Shown: piece by piece, positions 1-9,847 of the stretch | How the letters are laid out: every line of letters begins with the position of its first letter | How positions within the stretch are numbered: position 1 is the stretch's first letter | Origin: Orientallactaga sibirica | Lineage: Eukaryota > Chordata > Mammalia > Rodentia > Dipodidae | Length of the DNA stretch: 64,000 nt | Assembly: GCA_036365145.1 (NCBI GenBank) | Contig: JAEOAD010000048.1 | Coordinates: forward strand, 15,507,001 to 15,571,000 | Direction: 5' to 3' | Made by a program: the position numbers and the translations under genes | The notes under the pieces: generated by a model | Told to the model about the DNA's origin: nothing | Databases searched by the model: none | Seen by the model: the letters and a program-made list of their open reading frames with translations, nothing else

Positions 1-255
1 GCCTGCCAAAACCCTAAGACCAATCAAGAACCCCCAAGTACAGTTACTGTTCAAACTAGCCAATCATGTAGTTGCATGGGTGATAGCCCTCTCCCCCTTG
101 TTCAAACCTCAATAAAAAGCCCGCTTTTCTGCTTCTCAGGGCTCTTGCACGGATCCACTGTGTTGGTGAAGGCAAGAGACTGAGCTTAAGCCTGAGTAAA
201 GCTCTTTGCGTTTGCATACCTGTTTGGTCATCCTTGGTGGTCACTGGGGGTGCCA
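1..255 (+). mobile_element. Solo LTR of a gammaretrovirus-like ERV (5' part outside window)
   Basis: The order matches a gammaretroviral LTR. Two CCAAT motifs (near 21 and 60) are followed by a TATA-like CAATAAAAAG (about 110), an R-like segment, an AGTAAA poly(A)-signal-like site (about 195), and a U5 resembling GGTCACTGGGGGTGCCA that ends at 255. No recognisable primer-binding site or gag follows, so it reads as a solo LTR. The left end lies beyond the window. No coding capacity. The family assignment is by architecture only. Confidence 0.7.
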
Positions 256-1180
256 TGAACTGGACATTACAGAATGTGTAGAGTTGGGACACGGGCCCTT
301 TGATCCTTTCAACATATGCATTCCAGCACCAAATGAGCTCATACTAGTGAATCTCTCATAAGAGCAACTTTTCATTTAATAAATATTAACTAACAATAAC
401 AACAGTCTCAACAGTAAGAAAAAAAAGTAGCAATGGTACAGTTGGGTGACCATTAGTTATCCTGTTGTGGGCCCTGTGCCTGGCACTATATATAATTGAC
501 TTAAGGACTTCGGGCCAGTGCCTTAGCCTTCACTATGCCATGGTCTCTTTGCAGAGATAATCTAAGTCATAATTAAACAGGAAAAAGTGGAAGCACGTAC
601 AGGCAGGGGTTTCCTGGAGTTAGAATTCAGCACACCAGAGCCCACTGGGCACAGCTTTTCTCCACTCCAAGTGATGTAAAATAGGAACAAGACGGCTATT
701 TATAGGCAGCCAGCTAGGGACAGAGGCCCGAGGAGGTGCCTGCCCTGACAGGACTAGAACTTGCATCTAACTCCTTCTCACCCAAGATGGCTGCAAACAA
801 CGATTCAGCAATGCTTCCTGCTTCCTTCAAGTTGTCCCAGGGGCTCTGGTCCCTCCTGAGTCAGCCACCAACCAATCAGGTCTCTCCCTTACACACACAC
901 CTGAGTCTGATGCGGAGGCGCATCCTAATTGGATGTTTAATAGGTACACAGGCCTGGCACCGCTGTGTAAAGCCCTCTTCACTCTCCTGGCCCCTGACTC
1001 TCCTGGTCGTTGCTTCAGTAAGCCAGGCTGGGAAGGGGGAGGATTGCTTCCGGCCTGTTTGCTTTCTCCACAGGTTCTGTTTGGGGCTGCTTTCGGGCTT
1101 CGCCGACGTGTGATCTCTCCCTACGCTCTGCGTCCTTTACTGTCTCTTAGTCTTTTCTGACCCCCTGTGTGATGGGGATC
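256..1180. other. Single-copy sequence, promoter-like in part
   Basis: No recognised repeat or coding exon. The 850-1160 part carries TGAGTCAGC, ACCAATCAGG, an ATTGGATG, a short perfect stem (GATGCG 909-914 with CGCATC 919-924), a CpG-containing stretch (about 1095-1110) and a polypyrimidine-CAG (about 1060-1073). These could be a promoter or a diverged LTR, but open frames here are short and unsupported. Confidence 0.35.
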
Positions 1181-1403
1181 TTTTTTTTTTTTTTTTTTTT
1201 TTTTAATATTTATTGACAACAAAACATACTTACATACCAAAGGTGCGTATTTTTCCCTCCCCTCCCCCCTTCCCCTTTAGAACTCCACTCTCCATCATAT
1301 CCCCTCCCTCTCTCCATTAGTCTCTTTTTTTTTAATATGATGTCATCCTCTTTTACTTCTACTATGAGGGTCTTGCGGAGGTATTGCTAGGCACAGCAAG
1401 GTC
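1181..1403 (-). mobile_element. L1 3' end, antisense, 5' truncated
   Basis: A long T run followed by ATTTATTGACAAC and a CCTCCCC-rich stretch is the reverse complement of the L1 3' UTR seen at 57040-57150. It is flanked by a 14-bp target duplication GATGGGGATCTTTT (1171-1184 and 1404-1417), the signature of target-primed reverse transcription. The intact duplication implies a fairly recent insertion. Confidence 0.85.
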
Positions 1404-1438
1404 GATGGGGATCTTTTGACTTGGGCTCGACTGCCTTA

Positions 1439-1439
<1 letters not shown>

Positions 1440-1475
<36 letters not shown>

Positions 1476-1502
1476 GTGTGTGTGTGTACTGTGTGTGTGT
1501 GT
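1440..1502. repeat. (GT)n microsatellite, interrupted
   Basis: GT dinucleotides broken by two ACTGTG interruptions. Open frames across it on both strands encode only CV or HT repeats. Confidence 0.95.
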
Positions 1503-1786
1503 GCACATGCGTGCACACGTGTGGTGTGTCTAGACTGTTCCCTATGTGAGAAGAGATTCTCTCCATCTCTCCTCCTTCTTTCCAGCCAGGCTAGTGGGAG
1601 AATTTGGGGGTCCACAGGCCTGGGACCTCCTGCATTATTATGGGCTATAATCCCTTCCTGGACCAAAAATCCTGCATCATAACTGTCGTAATGTCCCCTG
1701 GGTAGGTTAAAATCAGCCACGTGGGAGTGGACACAGGCATGGCCAACAGTACAAATTAGGTTTTTATTCCCATAAAAGCTGACTGT

Positions 1787-1975
1787 GGGGCTGGAGAGAT
1801 GGCTTAGCGGTTGGTGCACTTGCTGGCAAGGCCAAAGGACCCAGGTTTGATTCCCCAGTACCCATGTAAAGCCAGATGCAGAAGGTGGTACATGTATCTG
1901 GAATTCATTTGCAATTGCTAGAAGCCCTGGCATGCCCATTTTCTCTCTCTCTTTCAAATAAATAAAAAAAAAAAT
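1787..1975 (+). mobile_element. DIP-like tRNA SINE (B2 superfamily)
   Basis: Full-length: GGGGCTGGAGAGATGGCTTA head with the pol III A box, B box GGTTTGATTCC, CT-rich segment, AAATAAATAAA tail. Probable target duplication AAGCTGA on both sides. Confidence 0.93.
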
Positions 1976-2296
1976 TTTTTAAGCTGATTTTTAAATGTTG
2001 ACTGTGACTCTTCCAAGGTGAGAAGACGTTGGAACCGTTCTGCTGGGCGGTGGTGGAGTTCTGTGCTTGAATGCGTATGTAGGGGCTTTGCCCACTCATG
2101 CCATTTTTCTACCAGTTTTGGATTTGCTGTACGACTCCTGGTTCTGAAGAAGAGAAATAGCAGTGGGACACATCTTTGAGCATCTAACACTCGTCTACCC
2201 ACCCCTCCCAAATCTGGGCTGAAGTGTACATCAACAAAACTCTGCTGGAATCTATCAATGAGCAAAAGCCTAAGCCGACAGTGTCACTGGACCCAG

Positions 2297-2515
2297 GATG
2301 TAGGTCAGTTGGTAGAGTGCCTGCCGAGCATACCCAAAGCCTTGGGTTCATTCCCAACCACTGCAGGAAACGGGGCATGGTCAGATGTGCCCATAATTCC
2401 AGCCTCAGGAGGTAGAGGCAGAAGAATCAGAAGTTCAGGGTCAGCCTTAGCTACATTGAAGATTAAGGCCAGCCTGGCATTAGATGAAGCCCTGTCTCAA
2501 AACTAAGTGAATGAA
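2297..2515 (+). mobile_element. B4-class SINE (ID head fused to B1 tail)
   Basis: The tRNA-like left half (GGTCAGTTGGTAGAGTGCCT, then GGGTTCATTCCC) is joined to a B1-type right half (CCTCAGGAGGTAGAGGCAGAAG ... CCCTGTCTCAAAA). This is the ID+B1 composite structure known as B4. Confidence 0.8.
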
Positions 2516-2885
2516 TAAATACAGAACAAACAAACCGTCTCCAAAGTGAGAACAGCAGAGCTGGCAAAAAGGTCAGCATTGTGGACAGGAAAAGCCTCCT
2601 TGCTAGGGAAATTGTCCTTCAACTTAACCTAAATTGTCAAACCACTAAACTGCAGTAAGAAAACGGGATGTATTGATTTTCACGAATCTCTACTAGTTTC
2701 TTCCTGCTGTAAGTCCAGCATGAATCACTGTTAGGATTATGGGCTATAATCCCTTCCTGGACCAAAAATCCTGCATCATAACTGTCGTAATGTCCCCTGG
2801 GTAGGTTAAAATCAGCCACGTGGGAGTGGACACAGGCATGGCCAACAGTACAAATTAGGGTTTATTCCCATAAAAAGCTGACTGT

Positions 2886-3075
2886 GGGGCTGGAGAGATG
2901 GCTTAGCGGTTGGTACACTTGCTGGCAAGGCCAAAGGACCCAGGTTTGATTCCCCAGTACCCATGTAAAGCCAGATGCAGAAGGTGGTACATGTATCTGG
3001 AATTCATTTGCAATTGCTAGAAGCCCTGGCATGCCCATTTTCTCTCTCTCTTTCAAATAAATAAAAAAAAAATTT
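2886..3075 (+). mobile_element. DIP-like SINE (duplicate of 1787-1975)
   Basis: Same element as in copy 1 of the tandem duplication, at the equivalent site; not an independent insertion. Confidence 0.93.
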
Positions 3076-3396
3076 TTTTAAGCTGATTTTTAAATGTTGA
3101 CTGTGACTCTTCCAAGGTGAGAAGACGTTGGAACCGTTCTGTACGGGCGGTGGTGGAGTTCTGTGCTTGGAATGCGTATGTAGGGGCTTTGCCCACTCAT
3201 GCCATTTTTCTACCAGTTTTGGATTTGCTGTACAACTCCTGGTTCTGAAGAAGAGAAATAGCAGTGGGACACATCTTTGAGCATCTAACACTCGTCTACC
3301 CACCCCTCCCAAATCTGGGCTGAAGTGTACATCAACAAAACTCTGCTGGAATCTATCAATGAGCAAAAGCCTAAGCCGACAGTGTCACTGGACCCA

Positions 3397-3613
3397 GGAT
3401 GTAGGTCAGTTGGTAGAGTGCCTGCCGAGCATACCCAAAGCCTTGGGTTCATTCCCAACCACTGCAGGAAACGGGGCATGGTCAGATGTGCCCATAATTC
3501 CAGCCCTCAGGAGGTAGAGGCAGAAGAATCAGAAGTTCAGGGTCAGCCTTAGCTACATTGGAAGATTAAGGCCCGCCTGGGCTAGATGAAGCCCTGTCTC
3601 AAAACTAAGTGAA
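3397..3613 (+). mobile_element. B4-class SINE (duplicate of 2297-2515)
   Basis: Copy 2 partner of the B4-class element; differs by a few 1-base indels. Confidence 0.8.
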
Positions 3614-3853
3614 TGAATAAATACAGAACAAACAAACCGTCTCCAAAGTGAGAACAGCAGAGCCAAAAGCTGGCAAAAGGTCAGCATTGTGGACAGGAAA
3701 AGCCTCCTTGCTCGGGAAATTGTCCTTCAACTTAACCTAAATTGTCAAAACCACTAAACTGCAGTAAGAAAACGGGATGTATTGATTTTCACGAATCTCT
3801 ACTAGTTTCTTCCTGCTGTAAGTCCACATGAATCACTGTTAAAATGATCACTG

Positions 3854-4091
3854 GGGCTGGAAAGATGGCTTAGTGGTTAAGGCACCTGCCTGAAAAGCCT
3901 AAGGACCCAGGTTCAATTTCCCAGGATCCACATAAGCCAGATGCACAGGTGGCCCATGCATACGGAGTTCATGTGCAGTAGCTGGAGGCCCTGGCGTGCC
4001 CATTCTCTCCCTCCCTCCTCCCCTCTCTCTTCTCTCTCTCTTTCTGCCTGTTTCTCTGTCTCTTTCAAATATATAAATTAAATATTTTTTT
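3854..4091 (+). mobile_element. DIP-like SINE
   Basis: Full-length with target duplication AAATGATCACTG (3842-3853 and 4092-4103). It sits just past the end of the tandem duplication. Confidence 0.95.
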
Positions 4092-4305
4092 AAATGATCA
4101 CTGAACCTTTAAGGATTCGTGGTCCAATAAGACAATTGAGGTTTTGCAGGTACATATGCAGTTTTGCACGTAAGTATGTGGAGCCCACAGTTACACACGT
4201 GAAGTGGGGGAAGGGATGCTCGCTTCTCCTGTATCCTCTGACCGGAGCGTCTGGCGAGATTACTAAACTATACTTGTTAACCTCTTATATTTGACTTTGG
4301 CATCT

Positions 4306-4307
<2 letters not shown>

Positions 4308-4352
<45 letters not shown>
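4308..4352. repeat. (GT)n microsatellite
   Basis: Uninterrupted GT run of about 45 bases. Confidence 0.97.
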
Positions 4353-4357
<5 letters not shown>

Positions 4358-4884
4358 TAGTCAGAAGAGGCATTTGCAAAGAACTATAAAGTCGTTACAT
4401 CAGCAAAACAATCAGTGCTGTGAACATCTGGGGAAGATCCATCTGTCTTCTGTCTATTCCTGCCCCAAGTGTCTCTTGAATCAACGTTTATGGGGCTGGG
4501 GGAGGTAGGGGAGTATCATAAATATCCCATTCCATCTGAATCAGAGTTAACAATGCCCCTGCCACTGTAAACACAAGATGCTACCCTGGGGGAGAGGTGC
4601 ACTCAGGGAAGGAAAAGCTTTGCACCAGTGTCTCCTCTGCATGGGCCACAGGCCAGCTAATCACATTACTGTGGGAGCTAAGAGGTGGCCCACACAGTCA
4701 CACAAAGGGGAAAGGGAAATGCAAGACCAACCTCGTTAAAAAGGAAGCCCCCGTGGATGCTGCTTGGTCACAGCTGCTGAAAGCACCATTTTCCCAGGGC
4801 TGCATTACCTGGGCAGCCCCAGGGCTCCGGACTTTTGGGGGACTTGTGCCTTTCAAGAAAGCAGGCATCACTCACTCCCCCTCC
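4353..4884. other. Single-copy sequence
   Basis: No recognised repeat, RNA or exon. The open frame at 4597-4953 runs into the following B1 and has no recognisable domain. Confidence 0.5.
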
Positions 4885-4900
4885 AAAAACAGCCATCTTG

Positions 4901-5070
4901 GCCAGGCGTGGTGGCGCATGCTTTTAATCCCAGCACTGGGGAGGCAGAGGTAGGAGGATCGCTATGAGTTTGAGGCTACTCTGAGACTACAGAGTGAATT
5001 CCGGGGCTAGAGAGAGACCTTACCTTGAAAAAAAAAAAAGAGAGAGAGAAGAGAAGTGAAAAGAAAAACC
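4901..5070 (+). mobile_element. B1-like 7SL SINE
   Basis: GGCCAGGCGTGGTGGCGCAT head, a central GGAGGCAGAGGTAGGAGGAT, and an A-rich tail. Target duplication AAAAACRGCCATCTTG (4885-4900 and 5071-5086) with one mismatch. Confidence 0.95.
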
Positions 5071-5086
5071 AAAAACGGCCATCTTG

Positions 5087-5384
5087 GAATGTTGTTTCTC
5101 TTTATTATATTCCTCTCAGTTGATTCTTCCCTGAAATTTTCAAAGGTATCCATGTTTCCGAAATCCTCAACAAAATGTCTAGCTTGAGTGTATTCTGCAA
5201 CTTTGAGGGGAACAAAAAAAAACTCAAATCCAAAGGAATTTACTACATGCACCATTCCCAAAGTGTTCTCTGAGGACACCTGGGAGACTGAGACACCTCA
5301 GGGAGTCCCCATGGTTCTACTTTTATCTAACTGCACACTGCCAGGTGGGTGTGTGCGTGTGTGTGTGTATAAAACATGCATTTA
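5087..5384. other. Single-copy sequence
   Basis: A/T-rich, no feature recognised apart from a short GT run near 5350-5370. Confidence 0.5.
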
Positions 5385-5600
5385 TGGCTGGAGAGATGGC
5401 TTAGCAGTTAAGGCATTTGCCTGCAAAGCCTAAAGACCCAGGTTCAATTCTACAGGACCCACATAAACCAGATGCACAAGGTGGCACATGAACCTGGAGT
5501 TCATTTGCAGTGGCTAGTGGCCCTGGTGTGCCCATTCTCACTCTTTCTTTCTCTCCCTCTCTCTAATAAATTAATAAATAAAAATAAAATCTTTAAAAAA
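5385..5600 (+). mobile_element. DIP-like SINE
   Basis: Head at GGCTGGAGAGATGGCTTAGC, B box GGTTCAATTC, tail of AATAAATAAAAATA. Confidence 0.93.
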
Positions 5601-5647
5601 GATGTGAAATCCTCCCATCATAAACATTGCTCATTTTTATGGACTTG

Positions 5648-5797
5648 TTTTTTTTTATTTTTTTGGGGGGCAGGGTTTCAAGGTAAGGGTCTCACTGTAG
5701 CCCAGGCTGGCCTGGAATTCATTATTTAGTCTCAGGCTGGCCTCAAATGATCCTCCTACCTCAGCTGGGATTAATTGTGTGCACCATCATGCTCAGT
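5648..5797 (-). mobile_element. B1-like SINE
   Basis: Reverse orientation: T-rich start, CAAGGTAAGGGTCTCACTGT, through GGGATTAATTGTGTGCACCA; moderately diverged. Confidence 0.85.
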
Positions 5798-5811
5798 TGG
5801 ACCTTATTTTT

Positions 5812-6003
5812 TTATATATTTACTTATTTATTTGAGAGACACAGAGAGATAATGGGCACTCCTGGGCCTCCAGCCACTGCAAACGAACCCCAGATGCATG
5901 TGCCACCTTGTACATCTGGCTTACATGGGTCCTGGGGATTTGAACCTGGGTTCTTTGGCTTTGCAAGCAAGTGCCTTGCCCACTAAGCCATCCCTCCAGC
6001 CCC
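5812..6003 (-). mobile_element. DIP-like SINE
   Basis: Perfect target duplication TGGACCTTATTTTT (5798-5811 and 6004-6017), immediately next to the preceding B1. Confidence 0.95.
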
Positions 6004-6233
6004 TGGACCTTATTTTTGAATACCAGGGGCTACTTGAACCTTTGAACAATATCAGGGATTTTTCTCTCACTGCTCATCAGGATATCTATGGCCAAAGCTT
6101 TACATGAGCCTTTGATCAAAGACACGTGACAGCTAAAGATGAGCTGTAGAACTCCTACGAGGCCAGGAAAATGGCAAATAGGCAAGGTAAGACATTTGTC
6201 AAAGAAAAAGGCATTTAAAAATATTTTATTTAA

Positions 6234-6391
6234 GCCGGGCATGGTGACGCACGCCTTTAATCCCAGCACTCGGGAGGCAGAGGTAGGAGGATCACTGTGA
6301 GTTCAAGGCCACCCTGAGACTACAGAGTGAATTCCAGGTCAGCCTGGACTAGAGTGAGACCCTACCTTGAAAAACCAAAAAATAAAAAAAA
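6234..6391 (+). mobile_element. B1-like SINE
   Basis: GCCGGGCATGGTGACGCACG head to CCTTGAAAAACC tail; abuts an antisense DIP-like SINE. Confidence 0.93.
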
Positions 6392-6414
6392 ATATTTATT
6401 TATTTGAGAGAGAA

Positions 6415-6479
<65 letters not shown>

Positions 6480-6651
6480 AGAGAGAAAGTGAGAATATGG
6501 GTGTGCTGGGGCCTCTAGCCAGCACAAACAAACTCCAGACATATGCACCACCATGTGCATCTGGCTTGACGCGTGTTCTGTGGAATTTAACTCCGATCTT
6601 TGAGCTTTTCAGGCAAACACCTTAACTACTACTGAGCAATCTCTCTAGCCC
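6392..6651 (-). mobile_element. DIP-like SINE with expanded GT/GA tract
   Basis: The CT-rich segment of the SINE has expanded on this strand into (GT)n then (GA)n (6415-6487). The body is diverged but ends in the usual CTCTCTAGCCCC. Confidence 0.9.
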
Positions 6652-6660
6652 CCCACCTTT

Positions 6661-6876
6661 TAAAAAATTACTTATTTATTTATTTGAGAGAGATCAGGAG
6701 AGAAAGAGGCAGATAGATATAGTGAGCGAATGGGTGCACCAGGGCCTTCAGCCACTGCAAATAAACTCCAGATGCATGTGCCACCTTGTGCATCTGGCTT
6801 ATGTGGGTCCTGGGGAACTGAACTTGGATCTTTTGGCAGGTAAGTGCCTTAACTGCTAAGCCATCTTTCCAGCTCC
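6661..6876 (-). mobile_element. DIP-like SINE
   Basis: TTATTTATTTATTTGAGAG start, GCCATCTTTCCAGC end. A further tail fragment of the same type (TTATTTATTTGAGAGAG) follows at 6885-6925. Confidence 0.9.
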
Positions 6877-6994
6877 CAGCCCTTTAAAAAAATTATTTAT
6901 TTGAGAGAGAGAGAAGAAGAAGGCATTTTACAGTCACAGTCACATCCCATCAGCCCCACCCATCCTTCACCCCTAGCACACGTTAATCTGTTCT

Positions 6995-7323
6995 TGTGGT
7001 TTGAATGTAAAATGTCCCCCTTAGAGTCATGTTTGGATGCTTGATCCCCAGTTGGTGGCGCTGTTTGGGAAGGTTGTGGCGCCTTTTGGAAGTGGAGCCT
7101 TGCTGGGGGATGTGTGTCACTGGGGGAGGGCCTTGGGGTGTGATAGTCCAGCCCTGCTTAGTGTTTAAGAGTCCCCTGCGGATGTGAAGATATAACTCCA
7201 AGCGCCACGCGTTCCCCACCATGACAGAAACTTCTCATCACTGTAAGCCAAAATAAACCCTTCCTTCCATAAGCTATTTCTGGTGGGGGTATTTTGTCAC
7301 AGCGGAAAGAAAGAGATTGCTAC
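6995..7323 (+). mobile_element. MaLR LTR (ORR1/MT-like)
   Basis: Begins TGTGGTTTGAATGT and contains GTGTGTCACTGGGGG and TGTAAGCCAAAATAAACCCT (poly(A) signal), as in ERVL-MaLR LTRs. No internal sequence follows, so a solo LTR. CCAGTTGGTGGCGC at 7048-7061 is CTCF-like with one mismatch. Confidence 0.85.
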
Positions 7324-7324
7324 T

Positions 7325-7556
7325 GTTCTCTCTATAAGTAGAATTTCAAGAATGTAATGTGAACAGAGTCCTATATGATGTAACGTTCTTGGACTGGCTT
7401 CTTTCAGTCAGTGTGCTTTGATGCAGATTCATCCAAGTAGTTGCAGCCATCAGTAGTTTATTCCTTTTTATTGATGAGAATGGTTCCATAGTATAGATGT
7501 ACCATGGCCTCACACATTCATTTACCCACTGCAGGATGCCTATGTTGGTTACAATT
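7325..7556 (-). mobile_element. Ancient L1 3' region, antisense
   Basis: Segments such as GATTCATCCAAGTAGTTGCA, TTTATTCCTTTTTATTGATG and ATGGTTCCATAGTATAGATG correspond to the reverse complement of the end of L1 ORF2 (the 'encoded as ...WNTTQ' region of old L1M-type elements). Highly diverged. Confidence 0.75.
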
Positions 7557-7699
7557 TTTTTTTCCCTCAAGGTAGGGTTTTATTTTAGCCCAGGCTCACC
7601 TGGACCTCACTCTGTAGTCCCAGATTGGCCTTGAACTCACAGCGATCCTCCCATCTCTGCCTTCCGAGTGGAATTAAGGGCATGCACCACCACGCCTGA
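7557..7699 (-). mobile_element. B1-like SINE
   Basis: CAAGGTAGGGTTTTATTTTA to GCATGCACCACCACGCCTGA; inserted at the edge of the old L1. Confidence 0.88.
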
Positions 7700-7874
7700 G
7701 AAAGAGAGAAAGACAGCAAGTCATAGAATGGATGCACCAGGGCCTCTAGCCCCTGCAAAGGAACTCCAGATGCATGCACCACTTTGTGCGTCTGGCTTTA
7801 TGTGCAAAATTGATCTCTGGTTGTTAGTCATTATGGGCATGCACTTTAACCACTGAGCCATCTCCCCCAGCCCC
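7700..7874 (-). mobile_element. DIP-like SINE, tail missing
   Basis: Lacks the AATAAA tail and part of the B-box side; ends CCATCTCCCCCAGCCCC. Confidence 0.85.
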
Positions 7875-7941
7875 TATCACATGCTTTTGAGTACTATAGC
7901 CAAATAATATAAAATCTGACTGCAACAGATAGATAGATCAC

Positions 7942-8147
7942 ATTTATTTTTAAAGTATTATTTATTTATTTGAGAGGAGAGAGAATGGACAAACCAGGGC
8001 CTCTTGTTCTTGTGAACAAACTCTAGACACATGCAGCACTTTATGTATCTGGTTTTATGCAGGTACTGAGGAATCGAACCCGGGCCAGTATAGGCTGGCA
8101 GGCTTTGCAAGCAAGTGTCTTTATTGCTAAGCCATCTTCCCCAGCCC
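7942..8147 (-). mobile_element. DIP-like SINE
   Basis: TTATTTATTTATTTGAGAGG to GCCATCTTCCCCAGCCCT. Confidence 0.9.
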
Positions 8148-8174
8148 TAAGATTGCATTAAAAAAATTTTTTTA

Positions 8175-8324
8175 GGGCTGGCATGGTAGCTCCTGCCTTT
8201 AATTCCAGCACTTTGGAGGCAGAAGTAGGAGGATCACTGTGAGTTTGAGACTACCCTAAGACTACCCTAAGAGTGAATTCCAGGTCAGCCTGGGCTACAG
8301 CGAGGCCCTCCCTCAAAAAAAATC
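8175..8324 (+). mobile_element. B1-like SINE
   Basis: Diverged, with a local 13-base duplication (GACTACCCTAA twice, about 8249-8272). Confidence 0.88.
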
Positions 8325-8332
8325 TTTTCAGA

Positions 8333-8494
8333 GCCAGGCATGGTGGCATATGCCTTTAATCCCAGCACTTGGGAGGCAGAGGTAGGATTATCATGAGTTC
8401 AAGGCCACCCTGAGACTACATAGTGAATTCTAGGTCAGCCTGGGCTAGAGTGAGACCCTACCTCAAAAACAAAAAACAAACAAAAAAAAAAAAA
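8333..8494 (+). mobile_element. B1-like SINE
   Basis: Second of two head-to-tail B1s, separated from the first by CTTTTCAGA only; A-rich tail to 8494. Confidence 0.92.
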
Positions 8495-8501
8495 TCTTTT
8501 T

Positions 8502-8583
8502 AACATGGGGTTTAGAGATCTGAACTCAGGTGTTCCCACTTGCATGGCAAATGCTTTTATCTGCTGAGCCACCTCCCCAACCC
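8502..8583 (-). mobile_element. B2/B3-type SINE fragment
   Basis: GATCTGAACTCAGGTGTTCC and TGCTGAGCCACCTCCCCA are the antisense head of an older B2/B3-like SINE. Confidence 0.6.
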
Positions 8584-8594
8584 CAGAATACATC

Positions 8595-8597
<3 letters not shown>

Positions 8598-8634
<37 letters not shown>

Positions 8635-8650
8635 GTATATATGTATATAT
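8598..8650. repeat. (GT)n / (AT)n microsatellite
   Basis: GT run followed by ATGTATATAT. Confidence 0.95.
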
Positions 8651-8832
8651 ATCAAAGAGAGAAAGGGGGAGGGAGAGAGAAAGGGCATATGAGGGCCCTC
8701 TTGCCACTGCAAACGAACTCCAGACACAGGCACCACCTTGTAAATCTGGCTTATTTGGGCCCTGGGAAACTGAATCTGGGTCCTTTGGCTTTCTAGGCAA
8801 GAGCCTTAGCCACTAACCCATCTCTCCAACCC
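8651..8832 (-). mobile_element. DIP-like SINE
   Basis: The GT/AT run above lies where the SINE's A-rich tail would be; ends CCCATCTCTCCAACCC. Confidence 0.88.
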
Positions 8833-9611
8833 TGGTTTTATCTTCTTTAAAGCCATTTCAATCTGTTCCTGGGAGCCATAATTTTCTCCATTTTATGTTT
8901 TCTCCTTACAATAATTAGTTACCCTGAACACACGGATATGTATTTTCCAAGCTGGTAACTGAGCAAAAAGCCCCAATGTGTTTCATTCCTCCCACATCCC
9001 TGAGCAAGCAGGAGCCGTATGGAGTCAGCAATGAGGTGACTTTACAGACTACCGTGTCCACAGGTGGCTGCTTTACCAGTAATGTAGCTTCATTTATAGG
9101 CAATACAGAAGGAAAGTATGTTTCCTGTAAACATATAAAAGCCCTTTCACTAACTTTCTGGTTATTAACTCTTTAAACTGAGAAATGGAAAACATCTCTA
9201 GGAAAGTGCATTTAAATAAATGTTCAGTTAAATAAACAGACTTTATTATCATGGACCTGTGAATTCACCCAGCAGGCCAGGAAACAGGACATTTCTAGCC
9301 CCCCAGATGTTACTGTGTTCCTTCTCACGCAGTCCCCTCCCTTCGGAGATAGCCACCATCCTGCTTTGGCGACGTCCCTTTCTTTATATCTCGCTGTTCT
9401 GCACATTCCTGTTTCTCCTTATGACTACCGTAGTTTTACTTGAATGCCTTAAGCAACGTAGTTGCCACACAGCTTACGTATTCTTGTTTGGTTCACCAAC
9501 ATTGCTTGTAGTTGTCGTCACTGCCGCCTGGTACAGCCATGGCTCATTCATCAATATGCAGCAATGGGTTGCTCTGCTGATAAACACTTGTATTGATCCC
9601 ACTGATCAATG
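8833..9611. other. Mostly single-copy; possible old L1 from about 9370
   Basis: 8833-9240 has no recognised feature. 9370-9611, continued at 9848-9960 beyond the SINE insertion, resembles very old antisense L1, but the similarity is weak and unverified. Confidence 0.35.
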
Positions 9612-9624
9612 TGCACATTCTTTT

Positions 9625-9834
9625 TTTAATTTCTTTTTATTTATTTATTAGAGACAGAGGGAGAGAGAGAGAGATAGGCATGCCAGGGCCTCCAGCCACT
9701 GCAAACGAACTCCAGACGCATACGCCACCATGTGCATCTGGCTTTTGTGGGACCTGGAGAATGGAACCTCAGTCCTTAGGCTTGGCAGGCAAATGCCTTA
9801 ACTGCTAAGCCATCTCTCCAGCCTCCCCCCCCCA
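9625..9834 (-). mobile_element. DIP-like SINE
   Basis: Target duplication TGCACATTCTTTT (9612-9624 and 9835-9847). Confidence 0.95.
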
Positions 9835-9847
9835 TGCACATTCTTTT

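Larger units (their letters stand above)
1637..2735 (+). repeat. 1.1-kb tandem duplication, copy 1
   Basis: Starts at ATTATGGGCTATAATCCC and ends at AATCACTGTTA. The same order of sequence recurs directly downstream at 2736-3841. It contains a DIP-like SINE and a B4-class SINE, both present at the same internal positions in copy 2, so the duplication post-dates those insertions. Copies differ mainly by single-base indels and a few substitutions. Confidence 0.95.
2736..3841 (+). repeat. 1.1-kb tandem duplication, copy 2
   Basis: Repeats 1637-2735 in direct orientation, abutting it without spacer. Offset is 1099 at the left end and 1108 at the right end, so the copies differ by a net gain of about 9 bases, including an extra CAAAAG-like block near 3663. 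The right end runs into a separate SINE insertion absent from copy 1. Confidence 0.95.

Noticed and set aside
241..275. Retroviral primer-binding site after the LTR
   Set aside because: Only the TGGGGG stretch agrees with a proline-tRNA site; it fits better as the LTR end, so the element is treated as a solo LTR.
1436..1957. 173-codon minus-strand frame
   Set aside because: Runs through a (GT)n tract and an antisense DIP-like SINE.
5747..5986. Recurring peptide like MGTPGPPATANEPQMHVPP across the window
   Set aside because: It is the chance translation of the antisense DIP-like SINE and appears wherever that SINE lies in frame.
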